DNA from: Bacillota bacterium
GTDB lineage: Bacteria > Bacillota > Clostridia > Christensenellales > Aristaeellaceae
Assembly (NCBI GenBank): GCA_023436585.1
Contig: JAEZIN010000002.1
Location: forward strand, 248,001 to 312,000
Reading direction: 5' to 3'
DNA length: 64,000 nt
Part shown: positions 42,006 through 51,406 of the stretch, in pieces
Layout: each line of letters starts with the position of its first letter
Numbering within the stretch: position 1 is the first letter of the stretch
Position numbers and translations under genes: made by a program
Notes under the pieces: generated by a model
The model's input: the letters and a program-made list of their open reading frames with translations, nothing else
Told to the model about the DNA's origin: nothing
Databases searched by the model: none

Positions 42006-42857
42006 TTACCTCGCGTTATGCAGGGCATACTGTTTGGGGGTAATGCCCACCAGCCGGGTAAAAAGGGTGACGAAGTTGGTGTAATCGTTGAAGCCGCTTT
42101 GCTCGCAGGCTTCGGCCACGGTCCGGCCCTCGCCCAGGCGGGCCTTGGCGATGCTGATGCGGCGGGCGGTGATATATTTATTGATGCTGGTGCCGGTCTC
42201 CGCCTTGAAGATGCGGCAGATGTACGCCTGGCTCAAATACATGCTGTCCGCCAGTACGCAAAGCGTAATCTTTTCCCCGATGTGGGTATTGATATAGGCG
42301 ATGATTTTTTCCACCACGGGGTGGTAGCGGTATTCCGCGGCCTTCTCCTCCTCCGCGCCGTACAGGCGGTTTACAAGCACCATCATCTCTGCAAAGATGG
42401 CGTTTTCCATCACATCCGCACCGTAGCCCTTTGCTTCTTGCAGCTTGTGCAATAAATACAGAAAGCGGCTCTGGGCCTCCTGTGGCAAGGGCAGCTTGCA
42501 GCGCAAAGCGCCTTCCCGCCGCTGGAAACACTTGGCCAAGTCCGTCTCCCGGCTGGACAGGGCACGCAGGTAATCCGGATGAATGGAGATCACAATCCGC
42601 TCGTGGGCGTTATCGTCCACCCTGGACAGGCAATGGCTTTCAAAATTATTAATCAAAAACAGGTCGCCGGGGTCTACGGGATAGCAGGTGTTGTCGATCA
42701 AAAACTGCTTACCCCCGGAGATGGAATAATACATTTCATAACAGTCGTGGATATGCATGGCCATGGTCTTTTCTTCCTGAAGCAGATGCGCAATGGCAAA
42801 GCGCCGGCCGGCTAAGCACTGATCAATGGCCTCATGGCAGGAGTACATTTCCTTCAT
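42006..42857 (-). CDS. AraC-family regulator next to kduI
   Basis: A 283-residue regulator with an N-terminal cupin sensor (residues about 20-110, MAMHIHDCYEMYYSISGGKQ) and a C-terminal AraC double helix-turn-helix (residues about 180-280, LCVLADSMYLSQAYICRIFK and VAEACEQSGFNDYTNFVTLF). It is divergently oriented to kduI, which begins 132 bases away, so it most likely controls the kduI-kduD genes in response to a uronate-derived sugar. Confidence 0.93.
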   Translation of the reverse strand: MKEMYSCHEAIDQCLAGRRFAIAHLLQEEKTMAMHIHDCYEMYYSISGGKQFLIDNTCYPVDPGDLFLINNFESHCLSRVDDNAHERIVISIHPDYLRALSSRETDLAKCFQRREGALRCKLPLPQEAQSRFLYLLHKLQEAKGYGADVMENAIFAEMMVLVNRLYGAEEEKAAEYRYHPVVEKIIAYINTHIGEKITLCVLADSMYLSQAYICRIFKAETGTSINKYITARRISIAKARLGEGRTVAEACEQSGFNDYTNFVTLFTRLVGITPKQYALHNAR

Positions 42858-42938
42858 ACGCGTTTCCTCCTGCCCGTATTATATCAGAAACCCAAGATTC
42901 GCGGCAATATATACAAAGATTTCCGCATTATTGAATGC

Positions 42939-42944
42939 TATAAT
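42939..42944 (+). promoter_or_regulatory. -10 element of the kduI promoter
   Basis: TATAAT at 42939-42944, about 46 bases before the kduI ATG. No recognisable -35 is present at 16-18 bases, as expected for an AraC-activated promoter. Confidence 0.5.
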
Positions 42945-42989
42945 AAAATCAAAACTGGAGCATTGTATTCAACCAAAGGAGGAAGAATT

Positions 42990-43832
42990 ATGGATATCCG
43001 GTATTCGGCCAACCAGCGGGACTTTAAGCGCTACACCACCGAGGAAATGCGAGGGGAGTTCCTGATTGAAACGCTCTTTGTACCCGATACCGTCACCGCG
43101 GTATACAGCCATGTGGACAGAATGGTCACCCTGGGGGTCATGCCTGTCACGGAAAAGGTGCCCGTCAACAAGGGCATCGACGTGTGGAAGCGCTTTGGCA
43201 CTAACTTTTTCCTGGAGCGCCGGGAAATGGGCCTTTTCAACCTGGGGGGCAAAGGCAAGGTAACGGTGGACGGCACGGTGTATGAATTGGGCTACAAAGA
43301 CTGCCTATACATCACCCGCGGTGCCAAAGAAGTATTCTTTGAATCGTCAGACAGTGCCGCCCCCGCCAAATTCTACATGGTCAGCGCCCCGGCCCATACC
43401 TCCTACGAAACCAGGCTCATCACCATTGCGGAGGCGGCGAAAAAGCCCATGGGCAGCCTGGAGACCAGCAACAAGCGCGTGATCAATCAGTTCATCCACC
43501 CGGATGTTTTGAAAACCTGCCAGCTTTCCATGGGCCTTACCACCCTGGAACCCGGCAGCGTGTGGAACACCATGCCTGCCCACACCCACGAGCGGCGCAT
43601 GGAGGTGTATTTCTACTTTGAAATTCCCAAGGACAACGTGGTCTTCCACATGATGGGCGAAGGCCAGCAAACCCGCCATATCGTGATGCAAAACGAGCAG
43701 GCGGTCATCAGCCCCTCCTGGTCCATCCACTCCGGGGTTGGCACGGCCAACTATTCCTTCATCTGGGCCATGGGCGGGGAAAACCTGGCTTTTGGTGACA
43801 TGGACGGCATCGCAACCACAGATTTAAGATAA
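42990..43832 (+). CDS. kduI: 5-keto-4-deoxyuronate isomerase KduI
   Basis: A 280-residue cupin-fold enzyme, close to the E. coli length of 278. It shows the family blocks DIRYSANQRDFKRYTTEEMR, VMPVTEKVPVN, RREMGLFNLGGKG and PAHTHERRMEVYFYFEIP, whose His and Glu bind zinc. It isomerises 5-keto-4-deoxyuronate to 2,5-diketo-3-deoxygluconate in pectin breakdown. AAAGGAGG precedes the ATG at 42990. kduD follows 12 bases downstream. Confidence 0.96.
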   Translation: MDIRYSANQRDFKRYTTEEMRGEFLIETLFVPDTVTAVYSHVDRMVTLGVMPVTEKVPVNKGIDVWKRFGTNFFLERREMGLFNLGGKGKVTVDGTVYELGYKDCLYITRGAKEVFFESSDSAAPAKFYMVSAPAHTSYETRLITIAEAAKKPMGSLETSNKRVINQFIHPDVLKTCQLSMGLTTLEPGSVWNTMPAHTHERRMEVYFYFEIPKDNVVFHMMGEGQQTRHIVMQNEQAVISPSWSIHSGVGTANYSFIWAMGGENLAFGDMDGIATTDLR

Positions 43833-43844
43833 GGAGGAAGCATC

Positions 43845-44627
43845 ATGAGCCTGAACATGTTTGACTTAACCGGCAAGGTAGCGCTCATCACCGGCGGTTC
43901 CTACGGCATCGGCTATTCCATCGCCACGGGCTTGGCGAAAAGCGGCGCCACCATCACCTTCAACGACATCAATCAGGACCTGGTGGACAAGGGCATCGCG
44001 TCCTACAAAGCCGAAGGCATCGAGGCCCACGGCTATGTGTGTGACGTAACGGACGAAAACGCGGTCAATGAGTTGGTGGCCAAAATTGAAAAGGAAGTCG
44101 GCGTCATCGACATCCTGGTCAACAACGCCGGCATCATCAAGCGTATCCCCATGATCGAGATGTCCGCGGCGGATTTTCGGCAGGTCATTGATGTGGACCT
44201 GAACGCTCCCTTCATCTGCGCCAAGGCCGTGATCCCCGCCATGATCAAAAAGGGCGGCGGTAAGATCATCAACATCTGCTCCATGATGTCGGAATTGGGC
44301 CGGGAAACAGTCTCCGCCTACGCCGCGGCCAAGGGCGGCCTGAAAATGCTGACCAGAAATATCGCCAGCGAGTACGGCGCCTTCAACATTCAGTGCAACG
44401 GCCTGGGCCCAGGCTATATTGAAACGCCCCAAACCGCGCCGCTGCGCACGCCGGAGCATCCCTTCAATAAGTTCATCCTAGCCAAGACGCCCGCCAATCG
44501 CTGGGGCACGACGGATGATTTGGTGGGACCGGCCGTGTTCCTTTCTTCTCCCGCCTCCGACTTTGTCAATGGCCACATATTGTATGTGGATGGCGGCATC
44601 CTCGCCTACATCGGCAAGCAACCGTAA
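43845..44627 (+). CDS. kduD: 2-dehydro-3-deoxy-D-gluconate 5-dehydrogenase KduD (SDR)
   Basis: A 260-residue short-chain dehydrogenase. TGGSYGIGYSIATGLAKSG is the cofactor motif, NNAGI follows near residue 90, and YAAAKGG provides the Tyr-x3-Lys pair; the catalytic Ser is in INICSMMSE. It reduces 2,5-diketo-3-deoxygluconate to 2-keto-3-deoxygluconate. Gluconate 5-dehydrogenases are very similar, but adjacency to kduI decides the call. AGGAGGAAG precedes the ATG. Confidence 0.93.
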   Translation: MSLNMFDLTGKVALITGGSYGIGYSIATGLAKSGATITFNDINQDLVDKGIASYKAEGIEAHGYVCDVTDENAVNELVAKIEKEVGVIDILVNNAGIIKRIPMIEMSAADFRQVIDVDLNAPFICAKAVIPAMIKKGGGKIINICSMMSELGRETVSAYAAAKGGLKMLTRNIASEYGAFNIQCNGLGPGYIETPQTAPLRTPEHPFNKFILAKTPANRWGTTDDLVGPAVFLSSPASDFVNGHILYVDGGILAYIGKQP

Positions 44628-44655
44628 GGAACACAAAACAGCAACGGAATATTTT

Positions 44656-44693
44656 GCGGGAAGGGGCCTTTTTTTAAAAAGGCCCCTTCCCGC
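44656..44693. repeat. Perfect 18-bp palindrome after kduD
   Basis: GCGGGAAGGGGCCTTTTT and its exact complement flank a two-base loop. The T-run lies inside the stem rather than after it, so this is not a standard intrinsic terminator, although it may end kduID transcription. It looks like another dispersed hairpin element. Confidence 0.6.
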
Positions 44694-44839
44694 ACCCATC
44701 CCTCAAAAACTTTTATTGGGCATGTTATTGGCTATGCGCTGCCAGACACATTATCATGACTGGAAGTTCCTTGCTGTCCCGCCTGATTGTGTGATATACT
44801 TTTTTTACCACAGTCATGTATATTACAGGAGGTAGCGTC

Positions 44840-45172
44840 ATGGTAAGGATGACCGTAAGTCTTGCGCCCGGCGAGGCGGAGCGTATCATTGCGCACGCTG
44901 TCGGAAGCAGTGGCATGAGCGTTGAACAGATCGGTTCCCATCACAGCACATCGCCGGATGGAAAAGCAGCCATCCTCTTGGTATACGACAAATACTACAT
45001 GCGCAATTCCAGCCGGGCCAGCCTTTCGGTGCTCATCGAAAATGTAGGCGGCAGCACCACTGTGGTAGCCATTGGCTCAGGCGGCAGCCAGGGAGCGATC
45101 TTTAACTTTGACTGGGGCTCCGCCAGTAATTTTGAAAAGACTATCAGCCAAGCCATGCAGCCTTACGCCTGA
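44840..45172 (+). CDS. Small DUF6054-like protein
   Basis: A 110-residue protein with no signal peptide or membrane helix. It shows alternating strands with a conserved GGSTTVVAIGSGGSQG and KYYMRNSSRASLSVLIE. It recalls the DUF6054 family, which is my best recollection rather than a firm match. AGGAGG precedes the ATG at 44840, and a terminator follows. It stands alone between kduD and the AraC sensor gene. The function is unknown. Confidence 0.55.
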   Translation: MVRMTVSLAPGEAERIIAHAVGSSGMSVEQIGSHHSTSPDGKAAILLVYDKYYMRNSSRASLSVLIENVGGSTTVVAIGSGGSQGAIFNFDWGSASNFEKTISQAMQPYA

Positions 45173-45208
45173 CCATAAGGCTCCTGCCCTCTTCAGAGCA
45201 AATAATAT

Positions 45209-45241
45209 ATACCCGGAGTGTTCAAACTCCGGGTATGTTTT
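45209..45241 (+). terminator. Terminator after the small protein gene
   Basis: ATACCCGGAGT (45209-45219) and ACTCCGGGTAT (45226-45236) form an 11-bp stem with a 6-base loop, followed by GTTTTTC. Confidence 0.88.
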
Positions 45242-45259
45242 TCTTTTCTATAGCTGCAA

Positions 45260-47587
45260 TCAAATCCCAGGGGCCCGCTCCCCCTCCCCCGCCTTTGTCT
45301 TTATCGCCCGGTACTGGCCGGGGGTGATGCTCTCGTACTTTTTGAAGGCGCGTATGAAGGAGGAGCTGTTGTAATAGCCCACCTTCTCGGCCACCTGCTC
45401 CAGGCTCATATGGCTGCCGGTCAAAAGCAGCTTGGCATGGTGGATGCGTGTCAGGTTGATGGTATCCAGCATGGCCTGCCCCGTCTGCCGCTTATACAGC
45501 GCGGAAGCATAGCTGGCGGTCAGATTGAGATGCTCCGCCACACGGCTGATGGACATGCTGCTCTTGGCATAATGCTCCTGTATATATTCGTCCGCCTTGC
45601 GGGCGATATCGGCGCGCCGCACATTTTCATTGGCCGCGGCGCCCAAGGTGCATGCCGATTCCACAATACGGGACAGCTCCATAAATTCATCCTTGACAGG
45701 CGCCGCCTCTATATACTGCTGCACGCGCTGGGAGACGGGCTCCACCTCCTCCTTGGAAAAGCGCATGGTCAGATTTTGCAAAATCCCCTGCAAAAGAACG
45801 GCGCACTGCATTTTCACCGTCCAGCCGGGCAGTGAGGCGGCCGTCTTTTTCATGAGATGGATTTGATGCTTTGCTTCCTCCAGGTCGCCCGCAACGGTCA
45901 GTTGCTCCAGCCGGCGGAGTATGTTTTCCATCTCCTCCGTAAGCCGCTCCACGGGAGGCTGATCCTGCTCCCGCTTCCAGTAAAGGAGCATCTCCTCCGC
46001 GCCGGCCTGCCGTGCCGCCAGCGCGTCCCGCACACAGCCATATGCCTGGGATATCTTGTGCAGGCCCTGCACACGGAAGCTGGCGGCAACGGTCAGGCCC
46101 AGATCGAAATTATCCTTGAGGATCTGCCTGCCGCTGCGCAGTGTTTCTTCCAGCTTATCCTGCCAATTCTCCGGACCGGCCGGAAGGCACAAAAGCGCGT
46201 ACGTCCAGCCGTGCAGCTCGATCAGCCTGGCATTGTAGCCGGCCAGCAGCTCGGAAAACACATTGCGCATCACAAAGCGCATGAGCCGCGCGTCGTCCTC
46301 CCCATCCCCCGGCAACAAGGCACTGTCGGTGAAGCCGTCCGCGCAGAAGCCCGCCACCGCGAAGCTGTCGCTGTCATAGGCGATATCCAGCGCCAGAAGC
46401 TGCTCCTCCACTTCCTTGATGGAGCTGTATGTCCCCCACATCAGGGATTCCAGAACGAAATGCTCCATGTTCCGGTTGGAGAACTTCAGCCTTTGGTTGA
46501 TGGAAAGGCGGCTGTTTTTCATGCTCTGCATCATTTCCTGCAGATACGCAAAGTCGTCTCCGCCCTCCGGCTGGCCGGCGGCAGATATGCCCTCCACAAA
46601 GCTTCGCAGGGCGTGGATGGGCCTGTACTGCCGCTTGGCAAAGGCGAAGGATAGGAAGAAGCCCACCGCCAAGATCACCAGTACCACCATCAGGCTCACC
46701 TGGCGGATGGTGTTCAGCCGTGTCCAATACACGCTCTCCGGTATGGAAACCACATACACGCAGCCCGTGTCGGCACTGCGTATATAGGAAAGACGCAGGC
46801 TGCCCTGGGCGCTGTCGACCCCCTGGGCGTCGCCGCTCGCTGCGCGTACGTTCACATTGGATGCAAAGGTGACCTCCGGCAGCGTGGAGTAGAGCACCTG
46901 CCCCCTGGAATCCAGGATGGTAAAGCCCATGCCCTGCTTTTCCTTCACCAGCTTTTGATACTGTTTCAAGACGCTTTCATCCAGCGTGATGACAATGGTT
47001 ACGGATGGCGTTTCGCCCCGGAAAATAGTGCGCACATACGATAGCGGATTGTGCAGCACTCCCTTATCTCGACGTACGAACCCGTTCTCTCCCCCGCCCA
47101 GGTAGGAAAGCCAGTCTTCATACGCCATAAATTCGCCGGTAAGCCGGCGCTGGAAATAATCCTGCCCTGTCATAACGGTGTTGGCGATCACCTTTTGGCT
47201 GCGCGCAAAATACAGATAGCTGCTGCTGACGCTGCTGTTGGCGATTTGCAGGCTGGTCATTTCCTGGATCAGTGTGCGCAGCGTTTGAAACGCGGTGATG
47301 TTGTTCAGGTAGCGCAGGGGGTCGGCGATGGTGGAAAAATACAGCACCTTGTCATCCGCCACCAATGTATCACCGATGCGCGTAACGGCGTACAACTGCC
47401 CGTCCGCCCCGCTCTTCATCTGCTCCAGCATCAGGTGGTTGGATGTTTCCAGCTCCTTCTCCACGGTGCCCAACATGTTGGACATGAAGCCCACCAATGC
47501 GGCGGCCGGCAGCACAAATACAAGTAGAAATGAAAGCAAAAATGTCCTGTAGACCTTTTTGCGCATCCGTTGGCGAAATTCCTGCAT
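45260..47587 (-). CDS. Membrane-bound AraC-family sensor-regulator
   Basis: A 775-residue protein with a transmembrane helix at residues about 12-33 and another at about 275-297, enclosing an extracellular sensing domain. A cytoplasmic section of about 350 residues leads to a C-terminal AraC DNA-binding domain (residues about 670-765: ISRVAEHLNLTASYASALYK, LEQVAEKVGYYNSSSFIRAF). Such one-component regulators pair with neighbouring oligosaccharide ABC importers. The divergent binding-protein gene is 282 bases away. GGAGGCGGG precedes the ATG at 47587. The likely ligand is an oligogalacturonide. Confidence 0.92.
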   Translation of the reverse strand: MQEFRQRMRKKVYRTFLLSFLLVFVLPAAALVGFMSNMLGTVEKELETSNHLMLEQMKSGADGQLYAVTRIGDTLVADDKVLYFSTIADPLRYLNNITAFQTLRTLIQEMTSLQIANSSVSSSYLYFARSQKVIANTVMTGQDYFQRRLTGEFMAYEDWLSYLGGGENGFVRRDKGVLHNPLSYVRTIFRGETPSVTIVITLDESVLKQYQKLVKEKQGMGFTILDSRGQVLYSTLPEVTFASNVNVRAASGDAQGVDSAQGSLRLSYIRSADTGCVYVVSIPESVYWTRLNTIRQVSLMVVLVILAVGFFLSFAFAKRQYRPIHALRSFVEGISAAGQPEGGDDFAYLQEMMQSMKNSRLSINQRLKFSNRNMEHFVLESLMWGTYSSIKEVEEQLLALDIAYDSDSFAVAGFCADGFTDSALLPGDGEDDARLMRFVMRNVFSELLAGYNARLIELHGWTYALLCLPAGPENWQDKLEETLRSGRQILKDNFDLGLTVAASFRVQGLHKISQAYGCVRDALAARQAGAEEMLLYWKREQDQPPVERLTEEMENILRRLEQLTVAGDLEEAKHQIHLMKKTAASLPGWTVKMQCAVLLQGILQNLTMRFSKEEVEPVSQRVQQYIEAAPVKDEFMELSRIVESACTLGAAANENVRRADIARKADEYIQEHYAKSSMSISRVAEHLNLTASYASALYKRQTGQAMLDTINLTRIHHAKLLLTGSHMSLEQVAEKVGYYNSSSFIRAFKKYESITPGQYRAIKTKAGEGERAPGI

Positions 47588-47767
47588 CCGTCCCGCCTCC
47601 AGCACGTCCTGTTGCTGCATCCAATATACCATATTGCAATAGGTATGCAAAGATCACAAATAGGAGGAGGGACCGTGAATCACGCAGGATTTGCGATTTT
47701 GATCATAAGTTGCGAATTTGCATATCGTCCTTTCCACAAATTGATAATCCCTTTCCTGGTTTTGAGG

Positions 47768-47796
47768 TTGTGAACATAAACCGGCCCCGATATACT
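47768..47796 (+). promoter_or_regulatory. Promoter of the oligosaccharide importer
   Basis: TTGTGA (47768-47773), a 17-base spacer and TATACT (47791-47796). The start codon of the binding protein is at 47870, leaving a leader of about 70 bases. Confidence 0.6.
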
Positions 47797-47869
47797 GGAT
47801 TATCATAACCCCTCGGAAAGGGAACGTGCCGCTACCCAAAACCACATATCTTAAGGAGGATGAAAAACC

Positions 47870-49402
47870 ATGCGCAAAACCCTGTCCCTGCTTCTGGCGC
47901 TCCTGATGCTGCTGGGCTCCATGGCCATCACCACGGCCACCGCCGAGGAAGCCCCCCTGGTCATTACCATGCTGGCCCCCTTCTTCGCGGATCAGCCCCC
48001 GGCCGGAACAGTCGGCGAGGAAGGCAACCCCGTTTTGGAAGCAGTGGAGAAACTGTACAATATTGACCTTCAGATCACCTACGCGCCTCAGGGTGACTTT
48101 GTACAGAAATTCAATACCGTCATGGCCTCCAACGAACAGCCCATGGTGATGGTTGTCACCAGCGGCCTGACCACCAACTCCGCGTACCTGGATTACTGCC
48201 AGTACGGCGTGTTCTGGGATCTCACCGATCTTCTTCCCCAATATGAAGTGTTCAAAAACGACCTTTTCACCCCCTACGCGCTGACCGTTACCGCCGTGGG
48301 TGGCCGCAATTACCTGTTCCCCTTCCAGGTTTCCAGCGCCCGCGTAGCCATGCTGTACAGGCAGGACTGGCTGGATAAGCTTGGCATGAAGGTACCCGCC
48401 ACCGCCGCAGAGTTCTATGAAATGGCCAAGCGGTTCACCGAAGACGATCCGGACGGCAACGGCCAGAAGGACACCTACGGCTTTGCCTATATCGACGATG
48501 CCAACAAGGAATTGACCTATGCCGGCTTTGATACCCTGGCTGTAGCCCTTGGCACCCCCAACCGCTGGGGCCAAAACGCCGAAGGCAAGATTATGCCCTA
48601 CTTCACCTTCCAAGAGTACAAGGATACCCTGAAGCTCTTCAAGGACATGTACGATAACGGCTACATGAACAGCGACTTCGCCCTGGTCAAAGGCAACGAC
48701 AAACACCTGCCCCTGGCTGAAGGTAAAGCCGGCTCCATGTTCACCACCGCCACCAATGCCCGTCACCCCGGCGGCAAGTATGACAGCCTGTTTGACAACG
48801 TCACCCCCACCGCCGTCATCGGCCGCAACTACCTGCTCAATGATCCCAGCGGCAAGCAGGTCATCAACTCCACCCTGTCCATCGGCGGCATGGGCGGCCT
48901 CCTGATCCCCAAGGCTGCCGTGAAGGACGAAGCCACCGTCAAGAGAATCCTGGATTTCCTGGCCGCCCTGCGCACCATCGGCGAAGGCGACAAGCTCTTA
49001 ACCGTAGGCGTCAAGGACCTGCATTACACCGAGAATGCCGACGGCAGTATTGCCATCAGCCCTGAGCAGCGCAAGCTGCGCGTGGACGACGGCTCCAGCG
49101 AAGTGTTCATCTCCATCGTACCCCGCCGCGTGGTCAACCACGATTACGGCCAGGGCATGACCGAACTGGACAGGATCACCGCCGAGTTCGTGGCCAATGA
49201 ACCCTTTGCTGTGCCGGACCTGAGCGTCGGCAAGCTGACACCCGACCAATTGAACCTGGATGCCTCCATCGCCACCATCATTTCCGACGCCCGCGTACAG
49301 TTCATCATGGGCCAGATTGATGAAGCCGGCTTTGATAAGGCCGTGAGTGAATGGATGGAACAGGGCGGCAACGATCTGATTGAAGCCGTGAACGCCAAGT
49401 AA
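47870..49402 (+). CDS. Extracellular oligosaccharide-binding protein of an ABC importer
   Basis: A 510-residue family 1-like solute-binding protein (LplA/YtcQ type). Residues about 1-25 are a signal peptide ending in ATAEE, with no lipobox cysteine. Typical blocks include YAPQGDFVQKFNTVMASNEQP, the AMLYRQDWLDKLGMKVPATA segment and FDTLAVALGTPNRWG. AAGGAGG precedes the ATG. It is the first gene of the importer; a strong terminator hairpin separates it from the permease genes, which should give excess binding protein. The substrate is inferred from the ogl, kdgF and kdu genes around it: oligogalacturonides. Confidence 0.93.
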   Translation: MRKTLSLLLALLMLLGSMAITTATAEEAPLVITMLAPFFADQPPAGTVGEEGNPVLEAVEKLYNIDLQITYAPQGDFVQKFNTVMASNEQPMVMVVTSGLTTNSAYLDYCQYGVFWDLTDLLPQYEVFKNDLFTPYALTVTAVGGRNYLFPFQVSSARVAMLYRQDWLDKLGMKVPATAAEFYEMAKRFTEDDPDGNGQKDTYGFAYIDDANKELTYAGFDTLAVALGTPNRWGQNAEGKIMPYFTFQEYKDTLKLFKDMYDNGYMNSDFALVKGNDKHLPLAEGKAGSMFTTATNARHPGGKYDSLFDNVTPTAVIGRNYLLNDPSGKQVINSTLSIGGMGGLLIPKAAVKDEATVKRILDFLAALRTIGEGDKLLTVGVKDLHYTENADGSIAISPEQRKLRVDDGSSEVFISIVPRRVVNHDYGQGMTELDRITAEFVANEPFAVPDLSVGKLTPDQLNLDASIATIISDARVQFIMGQIDEAGFDKAVSEWMEQGGNDLIEAVNAK

Positions 49403-49418
49403 AAGAGTGGGCTATGCC

Positions 49419-49461
49419 GGGATGGCATGAAGTGTTCATGCTTCATGCCATCCCTTCTTTT
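49419..49461 (+). terminator. Terminator between binding protein and permeases
   Basis: GGGATGGCATGAAG (49419-49432) pairs perfectly with 49441-49454 around an 8-base loop, then TTCTTTT. It probably allows partial read-through into the permease genes. Confidence 0.82.
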
Positions 49462-49510
49462 ATGGCGCCGCTCTTAAAAACGCCTCAACTGCTTTGAAAG
49501 GGTGTAACCT

Positions 49511-50506
49511 ATGCTGCAGACCACATCGAGAAGGCTCTTGACACAAAGCGCAGGCATCAGCGCGGGAACGCGGCTATGGCGGCGGGTACTGCGCCACAGG
49601 TGGCTGTACATCATGCTGATTCCCACCATTGCCTATTATGTTGTTTTTAAATTCTTTCCGCTTATCAATCTGCGCATTGTGTTTCAAAAATACCTGCCGG
49701 CATTGGAGAATCTGGGCCGGCCGACACCCGTTATGGAGCCTTGGTTTAAGAACTTTTCTGTGTTTTTTAACAGCAAGGATTTTATGATGCTCCTGCGCAA
49801 TACGCTGACACTTTCCGTGTGGAATATTGTGCTCTATTTTCCCGTACCGCTCATCCTATCCCTTTTGCTCAATGAAATCCGCCATTTCGGCTACAAGCGA
49901 ACCTTGCAGTCTTTGGTATATCTGCCTCACTTTTTAAGCTGGGCCGTCATCGCAAGTCTCATGCTGCTGCTGTTGGGGCCTGCGCCGCGGGGCCTTGTCA
50001 ATTCGTTATTGCAGCAGAACAACATGGCGCAAATTCCTTTCCTGTACGGTCAAGAATGGTTCAAGCCCATTTACATTATCGAACTGATCTGGAAGGAGGC
50101 CGGCTGGGGCACCATCATCTTCCTGGCGGCCCTTTCCGGTGTGGATGAGCAATTGTACGAAGCCGCGGTGATCGATGGCGCCGGCCGCTTCCGTCAATTG
50201 TGGAACATCACGCTGCCCAGTATCAAATCCACCATTGTGATTTTGCTAATACTGCGCATGGGCACTTTTTTGGAAACGGGCTTTGACCAGATTTATTTGA
50301 TGGTCAACAGCCTGAACCGTGCGTTTGGCACGGTATACGACACCTATATATATGAGGTGGGCATTCTGGGTACCAAGGTGCCCGCGACTCTTAGCCAATT
50401 CAGCTACAGCGCCACCGTTGGCCTGTTCCGCTCCATCATCAGTTTGATACTGGTACTGGGCACCAATCGCCTTGCCAAGGCCATGGGCGAGGAGGGAATA
50501 TACTGA
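49511..50506 (+). CDS. ABC transporter permease, LplB/YtcP-group 1
   Basis: A 331-residue membrane protein with six core helices. The EAA loop is VDEQLYEAAVIDGAGRFRQL near residues 211-230, as in LplB-type sugar permeases. GAAAGG precedes the ATG. Its stop overlaps the next start by one base (TGATG). It forms the channel together with the following permease. Confidence 0.93.
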   Translation: MLQTTSRRLLTQSAGISAGTRLWRRVLRHRWLYIMLIPTIAYYVVFKFFPLINLRIVFQKYLPALENLGRPTPVMEPWFKNFSVFFNSKDFMMLLRNTLTLSVWNIVLYFPVPLILSLLLNEIRHFGYKRTLQSLVYLPHFLSWAVIASLMLLLLGPAPRGLVNSLLQQNNMAQIPFLYGQEWFKPIYIIELIWKEAGWGTIIFLAALSGVDEQLYEAAVIDGAGRFRQLWNITLPSIKSTIVILLILRMGTFLETGFDQIYLMVNSLNRAFGTVYDTYIYEVGILGTKVPATLSQFSYSATVGLFRSIISLILVLGTNRLAKAMGEEGIY

Positions 50507-51387
50507 TGAGCACTATGACAGCCCGCAACCAAACAAGCGCCGGGAAAACCTTTGACGTACTCAATCATGTGCTGCTAGGCCTGATGGCCGCAGTTATGGT
50601 GGCACCTCTCATCTACTGCGCCGTCGGCTCCTTTTCCGCTACGGGCATGGCCTATGGCCGGTTCACAGCCTTTTCCCTGGACGCCTACCGCATGATTTTC
50701 CGCTCCGGAAAAACATTATCATCTTTAGGAAACAGCTTTACCATTACCATCGTGGGCACGTTCATCAATATCCTCATGACCTCCACCGCCGCCTATGCCC
50801 TAAGCAAAAAGGAACTGCCCGGCCGCAAATGGCTGCTTCGGATTGTTGTTTTCTTCATGCTCTTTTCCGCCGGCCTAATCCCCGAATTCATCGTTGTAGC
50901 CAACAAGCTCCACATGAAAAATACCTTTTGGGCTATCTGGCTGCCGGTGGCCATCTCCGGTTACAACCTGATGGTCATGAAGAACTTTTTTCAAAACATC
51001 CCCGAAAGCATTGAGGAAAGCGCCCGAATCGACGGCTGCAACGAACTGCAGTCCTTCCTTCGCATTGTGATTCCCATGAGCAAGGCATCCCTGGCCACCT
51101 TCTCGCTGTTTTACGCCGTCGGCCACTGGAACAATTACATGCGACCTATGATCTTTCTGGATGACAGCAACATGTGGCCCATTACCGTATGGCTCAGGCA
51201 AATCGTCATCCTTTCCTTGGGCGGCATGGGTGCCGACAACATGTCCGAGCAAGATGTGGTTTGGGCCGCCACCGATGCGGTGAAGTATGCCACCATTGTG
51301 GTCAGCACCGTACCCATCATTTGCGTATATCCCTTTTTACAGAAGCATTTCGCCAAGGGCGTGCTGCTGGGGTCTGTAAAGGGCTGA
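50506..51387 (+). CDS. ABC transporter permease, LplC/YtcP-group 2
   Basis: A 293-residue membrane protein with six helices. The EAA loop is IPESIEESARIDGCNELQSF near residues 165-184. The start overlaps the upstream stop codon. The ATPase is not encoded in this cluster; such importers usually share a MsmK/MsmX-type ATPase encoded elsewhere. Confidence 0.93.
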   Translation: MSTMTARNQTSAGKTFDVLNHVLLGLMAAVMVAPLIYCAVGSFSATGMAYGRFTAFSLDAYRMIFRSGKTLSSLGNSFTITIVGTFINILMTSTAAYALSKKELPGRKWLLRIVVFFMLFSAGLIPEFIVVANKLHMKNTFWAIWLPVAISGYNLMVMKNFFQNIPESIEESARIDGCNELQSFLRIVIPMSKASLATFSLFYAVGHWNNYMRPMIFLDDSNMWPITVWLRQIVILSLGGMGADNMSEQDVVWAATDAVKYATIVVSTVPIICVYPFLQKHFAKGVLLGSVKG

Positions 51388-51406
51388 TAATGCATTGCAT
51401 GTCTGT

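Noticed and set aside
44656..44693. Classical intrinsic terminator
   Set aside because: The T-run lies within the stem, not after it, so I list it as a palindrome instead of a terminator.
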